From positions 1-9,979 of the forward strand of contig JBEVMS010000293.1 of the NCBI GenBank assembly GCA_040508515.1: DNA of 9,979 nt, written 5' to 3'. The stretch is from JBEVMS01 sp040508515. Its GTDB lineage: Bacteria > Pseudomonadota > Gammaproteobacteria > Xanthomonadales > Rhodanobacteraceae. The notes under the pieces are model-generated. The model saw only the letters and a list, made by a program, of their open reading frames with translations. It made no database searches and was not told the DNA's origin. Made by a program: the position numbers and the translations under genes. This document shows, one piece after another, positions 1 through 6,547 of the stretch. How positions within the stretch are numbered: the first letter of the stretch is position 1; the number at the start of each line of letters is the position of its first letter.

Positions 1-315
1 GAAGTGGCCGCGCGCCTGCGCTTCGCCGATCAGACCCCACAACAATTGCGCCAGAACCAGCGCCTGTCGGTGCGCATCCTGCTGGACCATCGCGACAACG
101 TGCTGACCGTTCAGCGCGGCTCGTTCGTGGACGAATCCGGCGGTGCCTATGCCTATCTGGTGCACGACGGCATCGCCGAGAAAAAGCCGATCCGCCTGGG
201 CGCCAGCAGTATCGACAAGGTCGAAATTCTGGATGGCCTCAAAGTGGGCGATCGCATCGTGATCTCAGGCACCGACAGTTTCAACAGCGCTGCGCGCGTG
301 GCGATCAGTCGCTGA
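1..315 (+). CDS. Periplasmic adaptor (membrane fusion protein) of the MacA/HlyD type, C-terminal part
   Basis: This is the last 104 codons of a gene that starts left of the window; the frame is open from base 1 and ends with TGA at 313-315. The visible protein has the pattern of the C-terminal beta-barrel and membrane-proximal domains of RND/ABC efflux adaptors: a stretch around LSVRILLDHRDNVLTVQRG, then GGAYAYLVHDG, then KKPIRLGASSIDKVEILDGL and KVGDRIVISG. Such adaptors are anchored in the inner membrane and bridge the permease to a TolC-type channel. The neighbours fit: an ATPase gene follows 76 bases later and a TolC-like gene after that. The N-terminal membrane anchor, hairpin and lipoyl domains lie outside the window, so the MacA-like assignment rests on these C-terminal features plus context. 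A specific subfamily cannot be named. Confidence 0.85.
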   Translation, partial: EVAARLRFADQTPQQLRQNQRLSVRILLDHRDNVLTVQRGSFVDESGGAYAYLVHDGIAEKKPIRLGASSIDKVEILDGLKVGDRIVISGTDSFNSAARVAISR

Positions 316-321
316 TTATTC

Positions 322-346
322 GCCGCGCGCTGCAAACAGGCGCGGC
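322..346 (+). other. Short GC-rich stem-loop between adaptor and ATPase genes
   Basis: GCCGCGC at 322-328 is the exact reverse complement of GCGCGGC at 340-346, giving a 7-bp stem with an 11-base loop. No run of T follows, so it does not look like a normal intrinsic terminator. It lies 34 bases upstream of the ATPase ribosome binding site and could tune mRNA stability between the two genes. In GC-rich DNA a stem of this size can arise by chance. Confidence 0.3.
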
Positions 347-379
347 ATGCAAGGCACCTCGCACCATTCATTCATCACT

Positions 380-385
380 GAAGGA
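380..385 (+). promoter_or_regulatory. Ribosome binding site of the ATPase gene
   Basis: GAAGGA is followed by a 6-base spacer and ATG at 392. It decides the start: an in-frame ATG at 347 would add 15 residues with no family resemblance, lies right after the stem-loop and has no good Shine-Dalgarno sequence. Confidence 0.75.
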
Positions 386-391
386 AACACC

Positions 392-1111
392 ATGCTGAAG
401 ATGACCCACCTGTCCAAGGTCTACCGCACTGAAGTGGTGGAAACCTATGCCTTGCGCGATTTCAACATCGACGTGCGCGAGGGTGAATTCGTCGCCGTGA
501 CCGGCCCGTCCGGCTCCGGCAAGACCACCTTCCTGACCATCGCCGGCCTGCTGGAAACCTTCAGCGGCGGCGAGTACCACCTCGACGGCGTGGAGGTCAG
601 CAACCTCAACGACAACGCGCGCTCGAAGATCCGCAACGAGAAGATCGGCTTCATCTTCCAGGCGTTCAACCTGATTCCCGACCTCAATGTGTTCGACAAC
701 GTCGAAGTGCCGCTGCGCTACCGCGGCATGAAAGCCCCTGAGCGCAAGCAGCGCATCATGGACGCCTTGGAGCGCGTCGGTCTGGCCTCGCGTTACAAGC
801 ATTACCCGGCCGAATTGTCCGGTGGTCAGCAACAGCGCGTGGCGATCGCCCGGGCGTTGGCGGGCAGTCCACGACTCCTGCTGGCCGATGAGCCGACCGG
901 CAACCTGGACACGCAGATGGCGCGTAGCGTGTTGGAGCTGCTCGAAGACATCCACCGTGGCGGCGCGACCATCGTGATGGTCACCCATGATCCGGAACTG
1001 GCCGCACGCGCGCAGCGCAACGTGCACGTGATCGATGGCCAAGTGGTCGATCTGGCCGAGGAACCCCGCTTCCACGGCGGCGCGCATGCTGGCCACGGTC
1101 AGCTTGCGTGA
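392..1111 (+). CDS. ABC transporter ATP-binding protein, MacB/LolD type, stand-alone
   Basis: This is a 239-residue cytoplasmic ATPase that powers the membrane permeases encoded downstream. All nucleotide-binding motifs are intact: Walker A GPSGSGKT at residues 38-45, Q-loop glutamine at 90 in IFQAFNLIP, signature LSGGQQQR from 142, Walker B LLLADE at 162-167 followed by PTGNLD, and switch histidine 199 in MVTHD. The wording of these motifs, including FQAFNLIP and ADEPTGNLD, is that of the MacB/LolD/FtsE group, which works with FtsX-fold permeases. In classical MacB this domain is fused to the permease; here it is a separate protein of normal length. After the core the protein ends in a short His/Gly-rich tail (residues 227-236). 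It is the only ATPase in the window while at least six permease genes follow, so it probably serves all of them. The gene lies 43 bases upstream of the TolC-like gene on the same strand, consistent with one operon. Confidence 0.95.
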   Translation: MLKMTHLSKVYRTEVVETYALRDFNIDVREGEFVAVTGPSGSGKTTFLTIAGLLETFSGGEYHLDGVEVSNLNDNARSKIRNEKIGFIFQAFNLIPDLNVFDNVEVPLRYRGMKAPERKQRIMDALERVGLASRYKHYPAELSGGQQQRVAIARALAGSPRLLLADEPTGNLDTQMARSVLELLEDIHRGGATIVMVTHDPELAARAQRNVHVIDGQVVDLAEEPRFHGGAHAGHGQLA

Positions 1112-1143
1112 TGGTCGCGCGGTCTCCCTTCGATCCTTTATCC

Positions 1144-1148
1144 GAGAG
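1144..1148 (+). promoter_or_regulatory. Probable ribosome binding site of the TolC-like gene
   Basis: GAGAG sits 6 bases before ATG 1155. It is modest, but the protein starting there begins directly with a signal peptide. An in-frame upstream start at 1035 would overlap the ATPase gene by 77 bases and bury the signal peptide about 40 residues into the chain. Confidence 0.5.
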
Positions 1149-1154
1149 CCTTCT

Positions 1155-2504
1155 ATGCGGCTGAAGTTACTTCCTCTGGCGCTGGGTGTTTTTCTGCTGT
1201 CGCCGCTGGTTCATGGCGAGGATCTGATGGATGCCTATCGCCAGGCGGTGGCTAATGACTCGGTTCTGGCCACCGCCGATGCCACCCGTCTGGTGGTGGC
1301 CGAGGGCGTGCCACAGGCGCGCTCCGCGTTGCTGCCGCAACTGTCGGCGGGTCTGGACTTGAGTCAATTCCAGGGCGGCGCCAATGGCACGACCACCACG
1401 GATACGAATGGCAATGTGATTCCGGTCGGCGCGGGCGGCTATGTGCGCGCCCGCAGCCTCAGCGCCGTACTCAGCCAGCCGATCGTCAACTTGGCCAGCA
1501 TCGCCAGTCTGCGCGCGGCGCGCTCGAATAATGATGCGCAGGAAGAAACCTATCGCGCCGCCTTGCAGAACCTTTACGGGCGCGTGGCGTCGGCCTATTT
1601 CAACGTGCTGGTGGCGCAGGATCTGCTGGCGGTCAACCAGGCCTACGAGGGCGCCTACCAGCAGGAATATGATCAAGCCAGCGTGCGTTTTAAAAATGGC
1701 CTGGCGACCGAATCGGACATGACGCAGTCGCAGGCCTACTACCACTTCATCAAGTCGCAGCGGATCAGTGCGCAGGTTGCCCTGAAGGATGCGCGGCGTG
1801 CGCTGGAACAGATCACAGGCCAGCCCACACCAGCGTTGAAAACCCTGCGCCTGGACCTGCCGATGCAGCCACCCAGCCCGGCCAGCGCAAAGGCCTGGGT
1901 CGACGCGGCAATGCAGACCAATCCGACCATATTGTCGGCCCGCTACACCGTCGACGCCGACGAGCATCGCATCAACGCGGCGCGCGCCGGGCATCTGCCG
2001 ACACTCAATTTCAGCGTGGGTTACAACAAGTTCGGTAGTTGGTCCAGCCGGCAGCCCGGCAGCGCCGCCTACGGTCCGGGCAGCACCACGGTGGGGCTGA
2101 CTTTGAATGTGCCGATCTTCAGCGGCGGGTTGGTGCAGTCACAGGTGCGCCAGGCGATCCATCAGCGCGATGAAGACAGCGGCACGCTGGAAAGCCAGCG
2201 CCGCCAGGCCGCACGCGACGCCAACAATTTTTACAACCTGGTGGTCGACGGCATCGAGCAAGTGGAGAGCGCGCGCACTGCGGTCGAAGCGGCGCAGAAG
2301 TCGCAGGCCTCGATGCGTGCCGGCTACGACATCGGCACCCAAAGCCTGACCAACCTAGTGGTGGCGATCCAGGTGCTGGCCGAGGCGCAGAGCGAATACA
2401 CCGTGGTGCGCCACCAGTTCATCTTGAACAAGCTGCTGCTCAAGCAAGCCGCCGGCACGATCGACATCAACGACCTGGAAGAAGCCAACCGGCTTCTCGA
2501 ATGA
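1155..2504 (+). CDS. TolC-family outer membrane efflux protein
   Basis: This 449-residue protein is the exit channel of the export system: TolC-type proteins form trimers that span the outer membrane and reach through the periplasm to the adaptor. The start at 1155 gives a signal peptide (R2, K4, hydrophobic residues 5-19, likely cleavage after VHG at 21). The mature protein shows the two-fold repeat of the outer membrane efflux family. Repeat 1 contains the alpha-helical segment with FKNGLATESDMTQ (residues 179-191), and repeat 2 the matching YDIGTQSLTNLV (from 391). Likely beta-barrel strands lie near residues 95-112 and 285-325, the latter ending in the family motif PIFSGG (320-325). There is no lipobox cysteine, so it resembles TolC rather than the lipoprotein OprM branch. 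Length is close to the roughly 470 residues of mature E. coli TolC. Its place between ATPase and permeases indicates a dedicated channel. Confidence 0.93.
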   Translation: MRLKLLPLALGVFLLSPLVHGEDLMDAYRQAVANDSVLATADATRLVVAEGVPQARSALLPQLSAGLDLSQFQGGANGTTTTDTNGNVIPVGAGGYVRARSLSAVLSQPIVNLASIASLRAARSNNDAQEETYRAALQNLYGRVASAYFNVLVAQDLLAVNQAYEGAYQQEYDQASVRFKNGLATESDMTQSQAYYHFIKSQRISAQVALKDARRALEQITGQPTPALKTLRLDLPMQPPSPASAKAWVDAAMQTNPTILSARYTVDADEHRINAARAGHLPTLNFSVGYNKFGSWSSRQPGSAAYGPGSTTVGLTLNVPIFSGGLVQSQVRQAIHQRDEDSGTLESQRRQAARDANNFYNLVVDGIEQVESARTAVEAAQKSQASMRAGYDIGTQSLTNLVVAIQVLAEAQSEYTVVRHQFILNKLLLKQAAGTIDINDLEEANRLLE

Positions 2505-2541
2505 AAAGCCGCTGCCGCACTACCGACTCACAGAGCCTTCC

Positions 2542-2545
2542 GGAG
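2542..2545 (+). promoter_or_regulatory. Ribosome binding site of permease A1
   Basis: GGAG lies 4 bases before ATG 2550. The start is also supported because the A2 and A3 proteins begin with the same kind of N-terminus (MFSYYxQL / MLGYYFEL). Confidence 0.6.
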
Positions 2546-2549
2546 CCGT

Positions 2550-3860
2550 ATGTTTTCCTACTATCTACAACTCGGTTGGCGCAGTCTGCGCCACAACCCG
2601 TTGCTGACCGCTCTGATGGTGATGGCAATCGCTTTCGGCGTGGCCGCGTCGATGATCACGTACTCGGTCTTTCGCGCCGTGTCGGGAAATCCGATTCCCG
2701 ATAAATCCACCGTTCTTTTCACGCCGCAGATCGATAGCTGGGGGCCGCAGCAGAATCTCCAGGGCGAACCGCCCGAAGCCCTGAATTACGTGGATGCCAT
2801 GGCGCTGATGCAAGCGCACGCGGCGAAGCGCCAGACGATGCTATACCAGGTGCAGATGTCGGTGATGCCGGGCGGCGAGCGCGACCTGCCGCTTGCCGCG
2901 AACGGCTACGCCATCGGCAGCGACTTCTTCCCGATGTTCGAGGTGCCGTTCGAGTACGGCAGCGGCTGGAGCGGGCAGGATGACGATGCTCGCGCCGGGG
3001 TGGTGGTGATCAGCGCCACGCTCAACCAGAAACTGTTCGGTGGTGCCGACAGCGTGGGGCGTACGGTCAGCCTCAACGGCAACGACTACCGCGTGGTGGG
3101 CGTGACCGGTCATTGGAATCCCAAGCCGCGCTTCTTCGACCTGTTCAGCACGCAGGGTTTCGAGGATGCCTCGGATTTCTACATGCCATTCACCCGCGCG
3201 TTGGACCTGAAAATGCGTACCGGCGGCCGCAACAGTTGCCGTGGCAAGCTCGCGTTCACCACCTGGGAAAGTTACCTGCAAAGCAACTGCGTGTGGATCA
3301 CCCCGTGGGTGGAGCTGGACAGCGCCGCCGATGTCGCGCGCTACCGCCGCTTTTTGCAGAACTACGCGGCTGACCAGCAGCACGCCGGGCGCTTCGCCTG
3401 GGCATCCAACGTGCGCCTGCGCGACGTGATGCAGTGGCTCGACTACGAACACGTCGTGCCGGCGGAGAGCCGCATCTCGCTGATGGTGGCGCTGGGCTTT
3501 TTCGTGATCTGCCTGGTCAACACCATCGGTTTGCTGCTGGCGAAGTTCCTACGCCGCGCGGGCGAGATCAGCGTGCGCCGCGCGCTAGGCGCCACGCGTC
3601 GGGAAATCTACACGCAGTACCTGATCGAGGCGGGCACGGTGGGGCTGGCCGGCGGTGTGCTGGGCTTGGTGTTCACCGCCCTGGGCGTATCCGGCGTGGG
3701 CGTGTTGTTCCCGCCGCAGATCGCGAAGCTGGCGCAGCTGGACGTTTCACTAGTGGGACTGACCTTGCTGGTGGCGATTCTTGCGACCGTGCTCGCGGCG
3801 TTCTATCCAGCTTGGCGCGCGGCACACGTGCAGCCCGCCTGGCAACTGAAATCCAATTGA
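2550..3860 (+). CDS. MacB-like ABC permease, type A, copy 1 (A1)
   Basis: This 436-residue inner membrane protein lacks an ATPase domain. It has the MacB/FtsX layout: one membrane span near residues 19-42, a large periplasmic domain (about 50-305, MacB periplasmic core type), then three spans near 309-331, 361-385 and 398-421. The cytoplasmic loop between spans 2 and 3 carries the family signature AGEISVRRALGATR (337-350), expected to contact the ATPase. The periplasmic domain has FFPMFEVPFEYGSGW (126-140) where other MacB-like proteins usually have a GR motif, two cysteines (230 and 247), and a conserved QWLDYEHVVP (295-304) just before span 2. The gene ends 10 bases before B1 with its stop codon inside B1's Shine-Dalgarno sequence. 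By family knowledge it should work as half of a permease dimer, most likely with B1; the substrate cannot be read from the sequence. Confidence 0.92.
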   Translation: MFSYYLQLGWRSLRHNPLLTALMVMAIAFGVAASMITYSVFRAVSGNPIPDKSTVLFTPQIDSWGPQQNLQGEPPEALNYVDAMALMQAHAAKRQTMLYQVQMSVMPGGERDLPLAANGYAIGSDFFPMFEVPFEYGSGWSGQDDDARAGVVVISATLNQKLFGGADSVGRTVSLNGNDYRVVGVTGHWNPKPRFFDLFSTQGFEDASDFYMPFTRALDLKMRTGGRNSCRGKLAFTTWESYLQSNCVWITPWVELDSAADVARYRRFLQNYAADQQHAGRFAWASNVRLRDVMQWLDYEHVVPAESRISLMVALGFFVICLVNTIGLLLAKFLRRAGEISVRRALGATRREIYTQYLIEAGTVGLAGGVLGLVFTALGVSGVGVLFPPQIAKLAQLDVSLVGLTLLVAILATVLAAFYPAWRAAHVQPAWQLKSN

Positions 3861-3862
3861 GG
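3858..3862 (+). promoter_or_regulatory. Stop codon of A1 overlapping the ribosome binding site of B1
   Basis: TGAGG contains the A1 stop TGA (3858-3860) and the GAGG Shine-Dalgarno core, 8 bases before ATG 3871. Ribosomes ending on A1 would be placed to restart on B1, which suggests coupled, matched synthesis. Confidence 0.65.
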
Positions 3863-3870
3863 CGACGACG

Positions 3871-5109
3871 ATGAGCCTGCAGATCAAACCCATCCTCGTC
3901 GCGTTGCGCCGGCACAAGGCGGGCACCGTGCTGATCGCGCTGCAGATCGCACTGACGCTGGCGATCGTGTGCAATGCGCTGTTCATCATCCACCAGCGCC
4001 TGTCCAACCTGTCCCAGGCCAGCGGTGTCGACGAGGCCAACGTTTTCGTGATCCGCAACCAGTGGGCCGTCGACAAGACGACGCCGCAGGTCGATGCGCA
4101 GGTGAAAGCCGACCTGCTCGCGCTGCGCCAACTGCCCAGCGTGCGCGATGCGGCTCCCGCCAGCGGCTATCCGCTGCAGGGCGGCGGCTGGGACAACTAC
4201 GTCACGATGACGCCGGACCAGGCCGAGCCGACCACCGATGCGGCGGTGTACACCGGCGATGAGCATTTGCTCGATACCTTGGGCTCGCGGTTGGTGGCGG
4301 GGCGCAACTTCCGTGCGGACGAAGTCGTTCCGCAGGGTGCCCAAGAGACGATCATTCCGCCCGTCGTCATCGTGAGCAAGGCGCTGGCCGATCGCCTGTT
4401 CCCCGATGGTTCGGCGCTGGGCAAGAGCTTTTACGCGATGGGTGCGACACCGAGCACGATCATCGGCATCGTCGACGTGCTGCATCGGCAGGGTACGGAC
4501 CAGGGGAGCAACATCTACGCGGGGCAGGTACTGATCTGGCCGCTGCGCGCGGCGGATGCGCGCGGCCTGTTTTACATCGTGCGCGCCAAGCCGGGCCAGC
4601 TCGCCGCGGCCATGCGCGAGGCGCCCAAGGCACTCTACGCGCAGAACCGCAAGCGCATCATTGCCCCCAGGGACGGCATACAGGACTACGCGCAGGTCCG
4701 CCACAGCGCCTTCGATAGCGACCGCGGCATGGCGATCCTGATGGGGGTGATCTGCGTGGTGTTGCTGGCGATCACCGCCGCCGGCATCGTCGGACTGACC
4801 AGTTTCTGGGTCGGTCAACGACGCAAGCAGATTGGCGTGCGCCGCGCGTTGGGCGCGACACGCGGCGACATTCTCAGCTACTTCCTGACCGAGAACCTGT
4901 TGATCGGCGTGGGCGGCGTGGCGGTGGGCAGCCTGCTGGCACTGTCGATCAACCTGTGGATGGTCAGCGAATTTGCGATGGCGCGCATCTCGATGCTTTA
5001 CGTGGCGACTGGAGTGATCGTGCTGCTGCTCCTGGGGCAGGGCGCGGTACTGGCACCCGCCATGCGCGCCGCCCGGGTATCGCCGGTGGAGGCCACGCGC
5101 AGCGTATGA
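3871..5109 (+). CDS. MacB-like ABC permease, type B, copy 1 (B1)
   Basis: This 412-residue inner membrane protein is the second half of permease pair 1. It has a membrane span at about residues 18-41 (with Cys34 in AIVCNA), a periplasmic domain at about 45-283, and spans near 286-313, 339-364 and 374-397. The loop after span 2 carries QIGVRRALGATR (320-331), the FtsX/MacB permease signature. Its periplasmic domain has the usual family motif LGSRLVAGRNF (137-147), unlike the A permeases, and contains no cysteine. SDRGMAILMG (283-292) enters span 2 and recurs in B2. N-terminal residues and domain pattern show clear relatedness to B2 and B3 and only fold-level similarity to A1, so A and B look like two ancient subfamilies that act as a heterodimer. 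That partnership is inferred from gene pairing. Confidence 0.92.
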   Translation: MSLQIKPILVALRRHKAGTVLIALQIALTLAIVCNALFIIHQRLSNLSQASGVDEANVFVIRNQWAVDKTTPQVDAQVKADLLALRQLPSVRDAAPASGYPLQGGGWDNYVTMTPDQAEPTTDAAVYTGDEHLLDTLGSRLVAGRNFRADEVVPQGAQETIIPPVVIVSKALADRLFPDGSALGKSFYAMGATPSTIIGIVDVLHRQGTDQGSNIYAGQVLIWPLRAADARGLFYIVRAKPGQLAAAMREAPKALYAQNRKRIIAPRDGIQDYAQVRHSAFDSDRGMAILMGVICVVLLAITAAGIVGLTSFWVGQRRKQIGVRRALGATRGDILSYFLTENLLIGVGGVAVGSLLALSINLWMVSEFAMARISMLYVATGVIVLLLLGQGAVLAPAMRAARVSPVEATRSV

Positions 5110-5220
5110 AAACCACGGCTTTCGAACATTTTCCGCCACGCCGAGACGGTCGCCCGTCCTGTGCTGGCGCCTCCATCCGCAGCTGCGCTGATCGCGTGCT
5201 GCATCGCTAGAGGGAACACC
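5110..5220 (+). other. Gap between permease pairs 1 and 2
   Basis: These 111 bases are the longest intergenic gap in the window. They contain a small perfect stem-loop, GACGG (5145-5149) with CCGTC (5154-5158) around a TCGC loop, without a following T run. I see no convincing -35/-10 promoter and no small gene. The gap ends in the A2 ribosome binding site. Confidence 0.4.
5209..5215 (+). promoter_or_regulatory. Ribosome binding site of permease A2
   Basis: AGAGGGA is placed 5 bases before ATG 5221. It selects this start over an in-frame upstream GTG at 5161, which would add 20 residues absent from A1 and A3. Confidence 0.75.
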
Positions 5221-6537
5221 ATGTTTTCCTATTATTTCCAACTGGGTATTCGCAGTCTGTGGCGCAGCCGCGGCCTGACCATGCTGATGGTGCTGGCGAT
5301 CGGCTTCGGCGTGGGTGCTTCGATGACCACCTACGCGGTGTTCCGCGCGGTGTCGGGCGATCCCATTCCGTGGAAATCGTCGCGGCTGTTCGTGCCGCAG
5401 ATCGACATGTGGGGGCCCAAGGCGCGTTCAACGGACGGCGAGCCGCCTAACGCATTGGATTACACCGACGCGTTGGCGCTGATGCGTGATCACCGTGCCA
5501 AATTGCAATCGGCCGTGTATCAGATATCACCCTCGATCGTGCCGCCTGGCGTTGGCAAGCATCCGCTCAATGTCAGCGGGCATGCGGTGTACAGCGAGTT
5601 CTTTCCGATGGTGGATGCGCCGTTCCAATACGGCGAAGGCTGGCGCGCCAGCGACGATACCCAGCGCGCACCGGTGGTGGTGATCAGCAGGAAGCTCAAT
5701 CAGAAGCTGTTCGGCGGCGCCAACAGCGTCGGCAAGACCATCAACATCGAAGGCAAGGATTATCGCGTTACCGGTGTACTGGATAACTGGAATCCGCAAC
5801 CGCGCTTTTACGATGTGGTCAACAGCGGCGGCTTTTCCACCGGTACGGATGACGTGTTCCTGCCGTTTCTGCAAGCCATCGCGGCGAACATCTCCAACGA
5901 TGGCAACACCAACTGCAGCCAGCCGAGCCAGGGCTCGGGTTTCGTCGGGTTGCAGCAGTCCAGCTGCATATGGATTGCCTACCTGGCGCAGTTGGACAAT
6001 GCCGCAGCGGTCAGTGCCTACACGCAATATTTGGACGGCTACGCGCGCGAGCAGCAGCAAGCCGGGCGCTTCAGTTGGGCGCCGAACAATCGCCTGCGCA
6101 ACCTGCCGCAATGGCTCGACAACCAGCGTGTCGTGCCCAGCGATACCCAGGTGTCGCTGCTGGTAGCGATCGGATTGCTGGTGGTGTGTCTGGTCAATAC
6201 CGCCGGTCTGCTGCTGGCCAAATTTCTGCGCCGCAGTGGCGAGATCGGCGTGCGCCGGGCCTTGGGTGCGCAGCGCAGCACGATCTACGCGCAGTTTCTC
6301 ACCGAGGCCGGGGTGATCGGCGCGGCGGGCGGCTTGCTTGGCTTGGTTTTGACCGGCGTAGGTATCGCCAGCGTCGGCCTGGTGTTGCCTCGGGAAATCG
6401 CCAACCTCGCTCGGCTGGACATCGCGCTGCTGGGGATGACCCTGCTGGTGTCGATCGCCGCCACCTTGCTGGCCGGGCTCTATCCCACCTTTCGCGCCTC
6501 GCGGGTTCAACCCGCCTGGCAGCTCAAATCCAACTGA
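5221..6537 (+). CDS. MacB-like ABC permease, type A, copy 2 (A2)
   Basis: This 438-residue inner membrane permease is the closest relative of A1 in the window: MFSYY at the start, FRAVSGDPIP at 41-50 and VQPAWQLKSN at the end. The layout is one span at about residues 19-42, a periplasmic domain at about 50-306, then spans near 311-333, 363-387 and 400-422. The cytoplasmic loop has SGEIGVRRALGAQR (339-352). Type A marks are kept: FFPMVDAPFQYGEGW (127-141), periplasmic cysteines 232 and 249 with the same 17-residue offset as in A1, and QWLDNQRVVP (297-306). The segment between and around the cysteines is Gly/Ser/Gln-rich and unlike A1, so this surface has diverged. It has no ATPase domain and must depend on the ATPase at 392-1111 or one outside the window. 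Its stop overlaps the B2 ribosome binding site, pointing to B2 as partner. Confidence 0.92.
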   Translation: MFSYYFQLGIRSLWRSRGLTMLMVLAIGFGVGASMTTYAVFRAVSGDPIPWKSSRLFVPQIDMWGPKARSTDGEPPNALDYTDALALMRDHRAKLQSAVYQISPSIVPPGVGKHPLNVSGHAVYSEFFPMVDAPFQYGEGWRASDDTQRAPVVVISRKLNQKLFGGANSVGKTINIEGKDYRVTGVLDNWNPQPRFYDVVNSGGFSTGTDDVFLPFLQAIAANISNDGNTNCSQPSQGSGFVGLQQSSCIWIAYLAQLDNAAAVSAYTQYLDGYAREQQQAGRFSWAPNNRLRNLPQWLDNQRVVPSDTQVSLLVAIGLLVVCLVNTAGLLLAKFLRRSGEIGVRRALGAQRSTIYAQFLTEAGVIGAAGGLLGLVLTGVGIASVGLVLPREIANLARLDIALLGMTLLVSIAATLLAGLYPTFRASRVQPAWQLKSN

Positions 6538-6540
6538 GGG
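6535..6540 (+). promoter_or_regulatory. Stop codon of A2 overlapping the ribosome binding site of B2
   Basis: TGAGGG joins the A2 stop (6535-6537) to a GAGGG Shine-Dalgarno core, 7 bases before ATG 6548. It has the same arrangement as in pair 1. Confidence 0.65.
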
Positions 6541-6547
6541 CGCCATC

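Larger units (their letters stand above)
2550..5109 (+). repeat. Permease pair unit 1 (A1-B1) of a three-fold diverged tandem repeat
   Basis: The type A plus type B gene pair recurs three times in the same order and strand. Unit 1 and unit 2 are clearly alike: A1 and A2 share 36 of the first 50 residues, counted by hand, and both end in VQPAWQLKSN. B1 and B2 share 30 of 34 residues beginning at PIL near their N-termini. At DNA level the A/B junctions still match in stretches, for example TGATCGCGCTGCAGATCGC in B1 and B2. Confidence 0.85.

Noticed and set aside
347..391. Upstream ATG giving a 15-residue longer ATPase
   Set aside because: The extra residues have no family counterpart, and a good Shine-Dalgarno sequence (380-385) points to the ATG at 392.
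368..1096. Open frame on the - strand (242 codons) opposite the ATPase gene
   Set aside because: The + strand carries a complete ABC ATPase with all motifs; the antisense translation is His/Val/Gln-rich without motifs.
1035..1154. Upstream start giving a 489-residue TolC-like protein
   Set aside because: It would overlap the ATPase gene and place about 40 residues before an obvious signal peptide; ATG 1155 is preferred.
5145..5158. Small hairpin after B1 as a transcription terminator
   Set aside because: The stem is only 5 bp and no T run follows; more likely chance structure in GC-rich DNA.
5161..5220. Upstream GTG start for A2
   Set aside because: It adds residues not present in A1 or A3 and skips the good ribosome binding site directly before ATG 5221.
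3673..5241. Long open frame on the - strand (522 codons) opposite A1/B1
   Set aside because: It lies antisense to two well-supported permease genes, has low-complexity Arg/Ala/His-rich composition typical of the reverse strand of GC-rich coding DNA, and shows no recognisable domain.
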